Shown here: in pieces, positions 22,701 to 35,010 of the stretch
How positions within the stretch are numbered: the stretch's first letter is position 1
How the letters are laid out: each line of letters begins with the position of its first letter
From: Mycteria americana
Taxonomy: Eukaryota; Chordata; Aves; Ciconiiformes; Ciconiidae
DNA: 64,000 nt
Direction of reading: 5' to 3'
NCBI RefSeq assembly: GCF_035582795.1
Contig: NC_134373.1
Coordinates: forward strand, 9,721,501 to 9,785,500
Notes under the pieces: model-generated
Database searches by the model: none
Told to the model about the DNA's origin: nothing
The model's input: the letters and a program-made list of their open reading frames with translations, nothing else
Position numbers and translations under genes: made by a program

Positions 22701-25700
22701 GTCGCGGTGACGGTTGTCATACCATTGGTGCCTCTGCCTTTCAGCCAGGCTTGGTTCAAACTGGCCAAAAGCTTCTGGGGAAACGGAGGCCAGACTGGCC
22801 GGTTCGTTAAACACGCGTGGTGATTGAGTGAGTTTTGTGTTATTAGGCAGTGAGGCTAAAAATGCTGATGGGATTTGTCCCAGCAGAAGGCATTTACCCC
22901 CCTTGGCCACAGGCTGCTCCTTCCTATGGCACAGTGCAGAGATATTAGTGCATCAATCCTTAACGCTGCCTTTTGATGTTTTTTAAAATAAAATTGTATG
23001 TCTGTTATGAGCCAATTTTACTGGCAGCACACAGTTTGGTTTGTGCTGTAAAAGCGTTAGAGAAGAAACGTACCAGGTTAGAGGAACAGTGACTGCTTTA
23101 CTGCATTGCCTTTGGCACTGAGCAACCCGTTTGGACTTGTACGACTAGCTCAACCCTGGTCATAGATGCAGAAAATGCAGTGGATTGTGGACGGCCTCTC
23201 CTTTAGCGACAGTTACTAGTACTTACCTTTTGAGAAGGTATCAGTATCTCAGATGCGATGTGGCGTTTTGCATACAGGAGCAAGCTCTGTGTCAGGGAGA
23301 AGTCTCTTGCCGCTTCCCAGCTCCTGGGGCAAGGGAGACAACCCAGCAGGCTGCACGCACCGTGGCCAGTACGCAGAACGTTTAGCACGAGGCGAGCGAG
23401 TGGAAACCCACCGCCTGTGTAGGAGGTGGATTGGGATCTGGGCAGCGTGGGGGCCCCGGGACTTCTGCTGGGAGAGGGGGAGGTTGGTGAAGAGGGAGCT
23501 GTAGAAGGAGGGTGCAGCAGCAGCATCCTCGGTGCACTGGCAGCATGAGCCTTTGAGAAGTGGAGAGAGGCTGCGGGTGAGGCACCGGCTGGAAGAGGCT
23601 CCGGGCAGAGGCCACCCCCTCCCGCTGCACCGGCCCTGGGGTGCGCAGGGGAGCAGGGCATCGTACCTCCCTGCAAGGGCTCTGCTGGTCCCGACGGCCG
23701 TCCAGCCCGCTCCCCGAAGGAGCAACCCCCAGGGCCTGGCTCCTAGCTGGCGACTCCGCGCAAACAAGAGTAACTGTCTTTGGAGAGCCAATGTGTGAGA
23801 GTGGGAAATTTGGAGAGTCACCGCTGGAAGAAATTTTAATATTTGGGGAAAGAGAGAGATGAGGCTGCCTGAAGGGAAATGTATCATCAGAAAAGAACAT
23901 GAAACTGCAATTTTGCTCTCTTGTGCAAATGGTATCCAGCAGAACTTAATATGCAACGAAGAAATCCACTTCCACTTTATCGGCCAGACTAAATCATATT
24001 GAGCACAGGAGACTTCCTTTTGCTGTGTGCCAAACAGTAATAATTCTGTGTAGACTTGTAGACAAGGAAAAAAAATAAGCCACATAAAAATACCATATGT
24101 GCCAGGCATTTTCTGTGTATTTCCTCAGACATTTGAGGAGCACAATAATAAACTGCCTATTTTTTTTCTTTAAAAAGCAAATTAAGTTTTGTGAAAAGGG
24201 AAGGAATAGTTTCCTTAGCTTCAGATAAAGGAGAATATTTCAGCCGCTCAGTTGGACTTTTTAGCAGCTCAGACAAAAGCGAGGTCAGGACACCAGCAGA
24301 TACAAATTGAACAGCATATGGCCAGTCAGACCGGACTTGCCAATTTATTGTATTCATCTAGCGAATATGTGGGGCACGGAGCAGGATAAGCAGGTCCGTT
24401 AATATCAGAATAAAAAAAGGTATAGAGGTGATATTAAAAGGACATGAAAAATGGCGGGATCTGCAGGATGGGCCATGATTGCCTACGGGGAACTAGCTCT
24501 GCTTTTGAAGCAGAGAACCAGCTTCATCCTCGAAACCTGCTCCCGTGGCCAGGCCTTTGTGGTGGGTGTGAGGATCTGCAGGGTCACAGGGACCAGGGAG
24601 CCGGCGCTTGAGGGAGGGGGCTTTGTTGTTGGTTTTGGTGAAAGCCCTTTCCAACTGGAAGACGGGCTTTTAGGAAGTGTGATTAAAATGCTTGCCAACG
24701 TTTTAAATTTCCTCCAAAGGTGCCAGGTTCGTTGAAAGAAAATGCTGGGTTTTTCTCCCAATTTCAGATCGGAAACTGTATATGCAAACAGAGCTACTTT
24801 TCCCTTTCCTTTTTGGATATTTCTGGAAAAAGGGGAGGTAGTTTTCAGTGAAAGGCAGAGATAACCTGTCTGCTTTCTCTTTCTTCCTCCACTAAAAGAG
24901 AGTAAAAATTAGAACGCTTTTAATAATTTGAAGCTGAATACACATGGATGCTTTTTCTTCTAGGATACTTTTTATTACAATACGTTCTTAATGATTTATT
25001 GTCTTTTGAACTTTCTGAAGGAACATTTAAGAGAGCAATCTTCTTGGAAAGGAGGAGGATGGTCTGCTCCTGTGAAGACTGGCAGAGTGTTCTCTTGTTG
25101 CTTTATGGAGATTGCTCGAGGTGATGCCTCTTCCTAACGGAGCGGAGATTTTTCTAGCGGCAAATCAGGGATTACGATCAGTATTGTGCTGAAAAGGGGT
25201 CTGCCTCTATCTGGCACATTCCTCGAGACTGTTATTATTGGTGAAAAGCTGAAAGAAGAGCTTTACCTACTTTGTAATCAGGTTGTTTGGAAGAAGATGA
25301 TAATGAAATCACATTTAATGGAAGCAAATAGAACATTAATTATGTGGAAAGCAGGTGAATTGAGGAGCGCTGTTTTCTGCAGATAATTTGGGAGACTCGA
25401 GTCACTTGCTGTCTGCAGACACACTGTCATTCAGATCCCTTGAATCTTTTATTTGGGATGAGCTAAAATGGACCTGGAGTCTAGAGTGTCTTTCCCTCAT
25501 TGCTGAGGCATCTGTCATGTTGTGCCATGCAACTTCATGTTGTTCAAATGACATCGCAGGAGATTAACAGTGCAATGCAAAGCCAAGCGTGATAAATATG
25601 ACATGGCATGTCCAAAACAATACTTGCTTTTAGTAGATCACTTATCCTTTAAAAGCTAGTATTTAGGTTTGTCCTTAGATAATTCAATAGCTCCCGTCTC

Positions 25701-28700
25701 TGGTAGGAATGATGTCAACCTGAGTTACTGTTTCTGATGAACAGTGATGATGGGACAAGATGGCATGAAAAGGATGAAAGAACAGCAGACTTCGGGTGCA
25801 CATCCCAGAGCTCTTTTCCGAGTACCTGGTCAAGGCGAGGTTCATGGGGCTGAGCGCGATAACGATGTGAGAAATAGTCGAACGGGATCTGTCACGGGCC
25901 AGCTGGTCTCAGTGACAGCATTTGCCCACCGCAGCACTCTTGATTTTTCTCTATCCTTTTTATCCTCAGGTCACCACTAGCGTGCCTGTGTTAAGGTAGT
26001 GGAAGCAGAAGGAAAGAAGAACAACCCCCAGACGTAAGGTAAGTAGCGTGAATTGGGTAAATGAGGAACTGTTGAAATCACGTTATTGAAAAACAAACTG
26101 GAACTTAAACCTTGACCAGCCAGCTTGTTGTGAAAACTGCATCTGGTGTGAGCGGGCAGAGCTCCAAGGAGCAGCCAGCCTCTCAGCTCCTCGGGAGAGC
26201 CGGGGTCAGAGAGCCTCCAAAAAGTGGGGGTGCGTCCCAGGCCTCCAGAGTTACTTCCTCTTCACAGATGAATATTTTGAAAACTCTTTGTTCTTGTACA
26301 TGGAAAACAGAAATCGAGGCTGGAAGGATCTTGGGTATTTGACAGTATCCTCGCTCCTCTCGTGTTCTCTCCCTCTCTCTCTCTTTTTCCTGCACTCTCC
26401 CCTTGCTGTCTTACATATGCCCTATGTATGCTGCTAACTGTCTGTTCTTGATAGTCATTATTTTCAGCAATTGAAAACATTTATTAATTTAGTTATAAAT
26501 AAGTTGCATATTTTTCAGAGCCCCTGTTAAGGTTAGAAGGAAAACAGAAGGTTAAATCAGGTACTGAGCATCCACGGTGCATAGTATTAATACCTTATTT
26601 ATTATTGCACAGCTATTAAGTGTTTTTATTCAGAAGTATTGAATAAGCAGAAAGTCATCTACATAGGACACGGCTAAAATGTCAGGCTGCAAATTAGTTT
26701 GTTTACTCAGTGAGCACCGAGGATTTTAGACCCGCTCTCTTGCGTGCTGTCATGCTCTAGGTTACAGGCGGTGAACCCACATTCAAATCAAAGCCATGAG
26801 CAGGGTGAACTTGGTTTTTAACCAGAGCACGGTTCACCAGGAGTTATTTACATGTTTTGGCTACAGAACTGAACCCCCAGTGCTGTTCAGCGTTTCAGAT
26901 GACCGCTTGCTTGTGCCCTGCAGCAGCCCGTAACTCACCCTGGTGCTGCGTACCTCCTCCGGCCGCCAGCTGAGGGGTTCCCGTTGCCAACTCCAGACGC
27001 ACTGAGGGGCTGCTGCAGCTGCGAAGCGGGTGTATGTCTTTCCCGGCAACGATTTTATTCTTACTTTAGGTCGTGGATATCTAACTACTAAGGCCCGACT
27101 CTGTCCACAGGCTCCAGACTGTGTTGCCAGGCTTTCTGGAGATCTCTCGGGCAGTAACCACATTTCAGGGTCGCAGCCATATAAAGGTTACTCCTGCTGT
27201 GAGAAGGGATGGTGAAGCAGTTGTACTGGCTGCGCTTTGCCACTAATGATCCTCTGCCGAAGCTCGTTTTGTTTTGCCATGTCAAATGTGTTTGAACAAG
27301 ATAGTGGAAGAATTTTCTGTTCTCTGGGTGGCTGCAGAAGTGGTGCGGCAGGGAAGCTGGTGAGATAGCCTTCTTCCAGGCTGGCCTCCTGCTGTGCGTC
27401 AAATCTGGAAGCCATTCGCGAGCAGATCAGCCCTGAGATCTCTGCTCACGATGCCAACACAAAGATCAATTAGTCCCTGTCATGCGGGGTACTCTAAGGA
27501 GGAGACCAGTGCACTACAAACTGGTCTGGACCTGCAGAGCCATTTCGTGTCTATCACCAAGGAACTATCAAAGAGTAATGACCTTGTCGCTAGTATGCAA
27601 CTGAGATGGATGTGAAGCGATGACCCAGATGTGTAGGACTCCGTCCCATAATTAGTCCTCCAAACCAGCCAGCTGCTATGCCATTGCTTTTCAACTGGCT
27701 CTCGCCCCGATTGCATACCCACACGGTGCAGCTTGAATAATTTCACAAAAATTTCTCATAAGTGGCATATAAATCAGTGGCAACTGTACCTGTCCCCGTC
27801 TGCGCAATGCCAGCTGTAGGCAGGTCCCCAGGTCCCACGGCTTCCCCTGTGAATGGAGATTCATCTCTTCTGCTCTTCATCGCTTAGAAGGGGAGGACGG
27901 GGGGAGCTCAGAGATTTAGGGCACAGGAGGAGTACGTGGGCATCTCATCTAGCTTAGAGTTTTCCTCAGCATAGGATTTTTTGGTAGTGCAGACCTATCA
28001 TTAAAGGGACATCATCCCTCCAAAAAAAACCCCGAAGCATTTTCCCCTCTGAATCTTCTGAGAGCATTGCAGATTGCTGAAAGAAGGGTTGAGAACATTA
28101 ATCTTCATCTGGGGAGGGCTTTTTCTCCTAGCTTGCTTTCTCCACAGAATCTCACTTCCCAGCTTCTTCATTGCTTGCCAGGAGCAGTAGCCACAAAGCG
28201 AATACTGAAAGAGAGCAAGGAAGACCATGGAAGAGGAAAGTTGTGATTGAAGAAATGGAGTATTAGGATTTTGGTTGGGGTTTTTTTCTCCAGATAAAAT
28301 CCCTTTTATAAAACCTACAGGGCCAAAAATTTTTTTTTCAGTTGGCATTGTGCTTTAGTAAAGTGCGTCCTAAAAAGTAATACATTTAAAAGAACAAAAA
28401 AGAGCCTGGTTCCTGACTGCTAAACATGTTTGCCCAGCCTCAGAGCTTCACTAATAACTCTACTATGTTTCCTAGCGCTAGGCATCATAGCAACTATTCT
28501 GCAGTGTATTGCTTTACAGTGCTACGGCGGGTTTGTTTGTTTGTTTGTTTGTTTGCTTCTGAATGATCTCTAGGCATCTGAGGATACCCCAGTGGGTTAA
28601 GGCAAGCAAGATGATGTAGCGTTGTTCTTGATGCTATTTAGCTTTTAACCCTCATGCACAGAAAGCAAAAAAGCTGGCTGTTGTAAATTAGTTACACGTA

Positions 28701-31700
28701 ACTCCAAGAACTAATATGAATGGAAATACTGGCTTCTTGAGCTGACTTGTGATGCAAAATATCATTCAAGGGACTCAGAAAAATATCTCCTGCTCTTGGA
28801 CAACACCCAGCTGAATGGGAAGTGTAAGGGAAAAAAAGCAAGCTAAATTCTGCATTAAAACATAGCACTCTTTCCAGCCTCTCTTTTTTTTTAAATGCTG
28901 ATAAACGTTTTCCCCCTGTTCATCGTCACATCGGTCCACAGTTTTGTGTAGTGCAGCAGCACGTAATTCAAGGTAGCACAATCTAAAGAAGCAGCATGCT
29001 TTAAAGCTGTATGTTTTCCCAGATTCAGCATTATTGGGCCAGACAGCAGGTCTGCACCTTCTGCAGCTTTAATGAGGTTCAAGAGGACCAGGCAGACAGA
29101 GCAGAGTGTTGCTCTCCACCTGAATCCTCTCTACGTCATTTGCCATATCTGCATTTGTGAGAATCCTGCATCCATGAGAGCTCTTCATCTTGAGATGGAA
29201 GAGTGTGGGTGTTAATAAAAATGAAGTGGTTTTAGAAAAAAAAAGAAAAAAAAAGCTTCTGACCAAGTTGCACTCAAGGTATTTGCCGTAGGGATGATGC
29301 AGGAGGTTTGTGGTGAGTTGTTGGGTGATTTGAGAAGTTAAGATCCAGTTTAAAAAGAAAAATAATCAAATTTTCTCCACCAAATACCTTCAGCAAATGT
29401 TTCCGCATCTTCTCTCGTTACTAAATATGGTAATACTTAAAGAATTAAGAGCTGAATGTAGGAGCATATGAAATGTCAGGTTGTAGGAGGTTAAAGAAGT
29501 CTTTTGAAGTCCAACTTCCCGAATAATTTTCCTCTTGCAAAAATTTGATTGCCTTTCGAATAACCCTGTTTAGAATGCATTTACTGATCGTTATCTTTTG
29601 GGCTTACATCCTGTAATGAAATCTTCCCTGCCGTCATTTGGAGCGCGGTCCTTCCGGAGCTGGCGGCTCAGCCGTGGCCATGGCTGGCGTGCTGGGTGGT
29701 ATCGCAGCATCGTCTCACCCCCCTTTCCTGACACCAGCCACTTCCCTTCCTCTCCTGCTTTTAAAGGACAGCCAAAGTGTTTCAAGTGTTGAAATCCCTG
29801 TCTCACTGAAATTGCTCTTGACTGGCTGATTTCCTTCGCCTTACAACTCGTAATTAATTACCAAAAGGTTAATGCCGCACCTTCCAGTACCTTCTCTCCA
29901 ATATTATTCAGACCATGGTTATCTTTCCCTGTCTCCCTCTTTCCTCTGGCTCTCCTGTAAAAATGGCTTTTCAGGATCAGTCAGTTTCTGATATCGGTAT
30001 TTTTCTCTGTTGCCTTGTACGTCTGTATTGAAAAGCATATTGCCAGTGTCACTTCATGTGAAATCCATGTAATTATTTTTTAGGTTTGAAAGGTTTTTGC
30101 TTTTAAAGGGCAAGTGGCACCTTTTGGCAGTTTTTCCAGGTGCACTAAAATGCGTGGGAATTTCCAAACACAGCAGGAGGAGAGGTTTCACCATCAGCAG
30201 TGCAGGGTGTCTAGAAGAGCTAGCCGGTGTCCCCTGGCACTTCCTTTGTGGAGGATGACAGTCGTCTGCAGAGGCTTTTCAGAGCCTAATCTTAAGAGCA
30301 TTTTAAAGAAATCTCTCCTTTGGTTACAAAGAGAGACTGCCCAGGTAAGGATGGATGTCTAAAATCTATTGTGTGTGCCCTTCTAGGAAAATTCAAGGTA
30401 AGAAAATAAAGTTTTAGAAAATGTCAAAACCTTTTTCAAAGTATTTATTTATTTCTGGATTCAGGGGGTTGTTTTCTTATCAGAAGTATTAATCAAATTC
30501 AGCATGGCTTCACCGGTCCACCGGTCAGTCTCAGTTGTCATCAAAGGTTATTCAGCGTCCCCAGATTCTGCTGGGTATGTCCAGCAAAGTCAGGGGCTGT
30601 GATGTGTTCTTCTTTTACAGATCCTTGCCCTACAGTAGCTTAATTTTCTGCGTGCCAGGAGCGCTGGGGAGCGGTGTGATGCAGTCAGTGAGTGGTGCTC
30701 AGTTAGGGACAAGCCACCACATCCTGGCTGATGGCCGGGGCATGGTTGCAGCTTGCTCTCGGGAAAGCTCTTCTGGCGTGGGGTATTTGCTCTCTGTGAC
30801 TGCTGCTCAGCAAGCTGATGCCTTTCTGCTGTTCCCTTCAGGAAAGACTACAAAAAGTGGTACAGGGGCAGGGATAATCTTCTGATGGGACCAGAGATTT
30901 AGTACAGGATGGTATGTCTTAGTTTGGTGAAGGATAGTGTTGTGTAATGTTGTTGGTATTGCTACTCCACCATGCTATGATTAACACGTTTTGTCATCAG
31001 AGAATGTCAATATGCACCAGAAAAAAGAGAAAAATCTCATCTAGAAACACTAAATAAGTACATAGAGCAGCCAAAGTTATGGGGATGTGGGGATGGTCAA
31101 GCCAGCGAGAGGACCATATCTAGCACTTTTGGGGGGCTTTACGGGTTCTCGTACCTCATGGGGAGGCAATACTGTTTTCACTGATGTGGATGAATATTGG
31201 TGAAGCTCTGGCAATGTAATGTAGGGCACCTACACAATAGGTGATATACACATACATGCTGCATCCTTTGAACCAACCTTTAATATTCTCACAATCTGGT
31301 GTGTAGTGCACACAAAGCTCCACCAACCTTCTAGTCCCTGGAGCTCTCACAAGGGTGAGATAAGGACATGGTCAAGAGCTTCCTTCACTGTCTTTCTATT
31401 TTTGATAGGAGAAAGTTGGAAGTACTTCAGCTGTGCTGCTGAACGCCTGTTTTTGAGACATCTTAGTATTTCTCAGTATTCTGGTTTTTGCTTACTTTAT
31501 TTAAGTACTAATTATGGCAACATTAACATAGACCAATTTTAATACTGAACAAGCATACACCAACATTTGTGAAGACATACTGCCAAGTGACTTTACAGCC
31601 ATCCTTGACGGAGGACACGATGGAGGCGTACAAGGAGAAAAACTGGGAGGATTGGGAAGGGCTTTAGGGAAAACCTTGAATCTGAAATTTGAACTAATTA

Positions 31701-33059
31701 GACAGGGAGAAGCAAGAGAACTATTGGCAGGAGCAGCAGGAGCAGAAGGGAGAAGTTCCTGCTCTAGTGAATCCCTGGTTACAGGTGAGTAGAAGTCAGG
31801 AGGACATGGGAGAAAGAGGGGGGGAAGACAAGGTCCCTGCGCTTGCTGTTACTGCTCAAAGCAGCAGTGGGTCATTCACCACGGCATCTATCCACCCCAA
31901 AGTCCCCAGGCTGCCTTTCCCCAGCGTCAGCCCAGTAGCGTTGATGGAAGAGGGCCTGCGAGTGACTGCTGGAAGCCGGCAGCAGTAAGCGTTCATCAGG
32001 GGAGCCCTGGTGAGGGACCCAACAGCCTTACCCTCTGCTATTGACTGAAGTCAGAGGCGAGGCACTGCTCTGGCTGGACCTCTGGTATGCCCTGGTAGAG
32101 GGGGTCCTATGTTCTCTGCGTAGCCTCTGGCATAGCAGCTGTGACTGCCTCAGCAGGTGACGACATGTCAGGATGAAGCAATTTGGTTCCCTTGGGGGAC
32201 AAATGACAATGGTGATTTGTAGCCAGGCTTTTAAGTGCCATTTGGTAGAGCAAATGCATTTAGAAAATAATATTGTCGAAACAACAGAGACAATACAATA
32301 TGTTGTATTGTCCTCAGAGGATCGCCTTTCTCCCAGCTTTGGGGAGAGCGGGGCCAGCTCATCAGGCTGTCCTGCAGGCATGACCCCAGCCCTGCGTACC
32401 TCTCTGAGCCGGACGTCCTGAGTGTCACTCACCCTCTTCTGGAATGACTTGCTCGCTCTCAGGCCTTGGTTTTTGACCTTCAGGCTTCCACCTCCGGCAC
32501 ACAAGACTTGCCAGCTTCTCGGGCATGGGCTGTAGACGACTCCGAACTGTCTTTGTCTTGTCCTTCAGGCTTGTGCCAGGCAGTCCTTCAGGCTGGGCTG
32601 GGCTCCGGCAAGTGCAGCACGGGAAAACCAAGCGATTGCTGGTGTTTGCAGAGACTGCGGGTGGTGGTGGGCAGACTCAGCAAGAGCGGTCCTACGCAAG
32701 CCTGAAAGGCAAGGGGACAAAATTAACCTTCAGGTGGGTTAATTTATCGAGGTTATTTTCAACCACCTTCATCGTTTTCTCACTTTCTTCATGCTACCTG
32801 TGGTTTTAGTGCTGCCTGCAGGCACGGGGAGAATCGCCCGGGAGCAGAGGGAGTGTGAAATAAGGGGAAAAGGGGTGATTTGAGACCTCCAGCCTTTGGT
32901 GGTGGAGGGGACAGGGGTCAGGGTATGTGAGTTATGAAGAAGCACCGCAGGGAAGAACGGTGCACGCTCGCCCTCCTGACCACGCTCGGTTTCTTCCGCA
33001 GCAGCTTTTGCGACAACTGCTAGTCTTGTTTTTAACATAGGCGGGGTCTCTGTCATTGC
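19716..33059. other. Intergenic DNA upstream of CAVIN2, no gene seen
   Basis: No exon with recognisable protein similarity was found. Three 18-bp direct repeats (TTCTAATACTTGGGTAGC type) lie at 20099-20116, 20123-20140 and 20155-20172. GC-rich patches at about 20640-21140, 22440-22700 and 23400-23780 carry several overlapping open frames on both strands. The longest (23249-24109 minus, 286 codons) and a 102-codon minus frame at 21347-21655 are discussed as findings. A (GTTT)n run lies at 28530-28555. Confidence 0.55.
28530..28555 (+). repeat. (GTTT)n microsatellite
   Basis: About six GTTT units occur in a row. It is an ordinary tetranucleotide repeat in intergenic DNA. Confidence 0.9.
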
Positions 33060-33959
33060 GACAGTCCCGCGTGGGCCCAGCTCCTCTAAATTGCCGGGGC
33101 AGGCTGGCCCCCCGCCGGCCCGGCGAGCTCCATCAGCATAAGCGGGGCTCCCGGCAGGGCTCTGCCGCGCGCAGCAGCTGGTGCAACCGGGGCACCCTCG
33201 GCAGCAATCGCTGCTCTTAATGAGTTTGTTGCTGTTTCATTAATGAGTGAGTGGCTGGGATTTCATTTGCCTGTGCACTGGTTTTCCAGACCCCTTCTTG
33301 AGAAAGCAGACCAAATTCAGATGAAAGCGATACTACAGTATTGTAGATAAAATTACTTCAATTTTTTTTTATTTTTTTTTTTTTATTTCCTTTTAACCAG
33401 AGCAGGCATGCTCCTTTTAACCAGTCTTCGAAGGCATCAGAATTTCTTTGAATGCATTTTCCATAGACTTCTGCAAGGTCTTTTGTGAAGGGAGCAGCAG
33501 CCAGAGACCAGCTTCATGCACCACAAATGTCAGTGAGTGAACGAACGGCAGCAAAATATTTCCCTCTTTGGGAAGTGCGGACGCTTTCCTCCCCAGCCCC
33601 GGAGAAGCACACACCGACACAATCGAAATAGGGATGAGCAAACTGCTGAGCTGGTCTGCAGAGCAAGGACTCGACCTGCAGTCTGAGGGAGCCCGGGGTC
33701 TGCCGGGCCGGAGGATTAGCCTGCTTATCTCGTTTCTCGGCTTTCAGTTAGGATTTAGTTAAGAATTTCCTGCCTCTGCATCAGCAAGAAGAAATGGCTG
33801 TTCCTGGGATTCGGAAAGGTCAGCAATAGGCCAAAGATTTTTAAGCACACAGTTTGAGACTTTTAATGTGTCGGAAATGCATAGGCTGGAGTCGAATCCT
33901 GAAAGTAGGTCTCTGGCATCAGAGAAGTACGGGAGAAGCGTCTAGCACGGACTGCCTCA

Positions 33960-34260
33960 CTCTACAGACGTGCATTTGTGAGCAGCGGGAGGTGCGCACG
34001 CCGTGGTGTGCCGGCTGTGGGTCCGTCCACGCCAAACCCCCCCCTTTGCTGCTCGCTTCAAGCCGGCAGCACAGCTCCCACGGGCTCGGGCGCCGTGGCC
34101 TCTCGCCGGGCGCGTGACGTTTGGGGGACCGTCCTCCCGGGCTGGAGCTGCCCCGGCCACGCCGCCGCTGGCTGCCGGGGCGGCCCCTGGCTCCCAGCCC
34201 CAGCGCGGGCCGCGGGAGCCCGCGCCGTCGGCGGCACCCCGTCTCTGAAGAAGGGGTTCA
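33960..34260. promoter_or_regulatory. Orphan GC/CpG-rich island
   Basis: A CpG-dense block (GCGCGTGACG, GCCACGCCGCCGC, GCGGGCCGCGGGAG and similar) lies about 15 kb upstream of CAVIN2 and 13 kb downstream of TMEFF2. It includes a TGACG half cAMP-response element at about 34111. No coding exon is attached to it. The open frames on both strands reflect the low stop-codon density of GC-rich DNA. Confidence 0.4.
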
Positions 34261-34679
34261 GCCAGCCGTATCCACGCACAGCCCCCTGACTTTGTCAACC
34301 CCAGCTGTGCTTTGCCCACCGGCGGGCATCTGGGAGGTGCCTGCTTTGAAGCGTTACTCCTCTGCAGGCAGAACGAGCCCCTCAGATTAATGGTCTGCCT
34401 AAAAGCTAAAAAGAAAAAAAAGAAAAGAAATCATTTAAAACATCACATTAAAATGCCACTCCACATCTGAAAGGATCCATTAAAACTTTTATAGAGCTTT
34501 TTACATTTGTTTCCCCTGTTTTACATTTTGTTCGGGATTCAGGCACTCCTCTCTTGTAATTCTCCTTTGTAATAAACATTTTCGCCTTGGTTGGCTCTTC
34601 GCTAACCGGGACGATTTGCTGTGCAGAAGGAACCGCGGGGCTTTTGCCTAGAATAGAGCTTTTCTTTCTGACACCGCCA

Positions 34680-35010
34680 TTCGCAGGGATCCAGGCTGGG
34701 CGGGAGCCACGGGCACCGTGGGCTCTCCCCGGGAGGTGTCCCGCACCCTCGTTCTGGGAGATTTTATGGGGTTTTGAGGGACTCGGGAAGCGCAGCTGGG
34801 CTTCACACTCCAGTTCTCTGGGCTTCACACTCCGGTTCTCTGCCTCCAGCTCCTTCACCAAACGCCCGGTGCTGGCGGGGCCGAGGAAGGGCTGGCGCTG
34901 GGAAAGCCGCAGCACCCCGTGGCCAGGGCTGCTTCCCTCTGCCCTGTCCCACCGTGCTGCTCCTGGTCCTGCCGCCTCCGCGCGCGTCCCCGCCGCTCTG
35001 CCTTTCGCCA
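34680..35010. promoter_or_regulatory. Second GC-rich island with 22-bp tandem duplication
   Basis: This is GC-rich sequence with a 22-bp duplication (34798-34819 and 34820-34841, differing at one base). A 187-codon minus-strand frame (34448-35011) runs through it. Because 22 is not a multiple of three, the duplication would have shifted any ancestral frame, which argues against an old coding exon. Confidence 0.4.
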
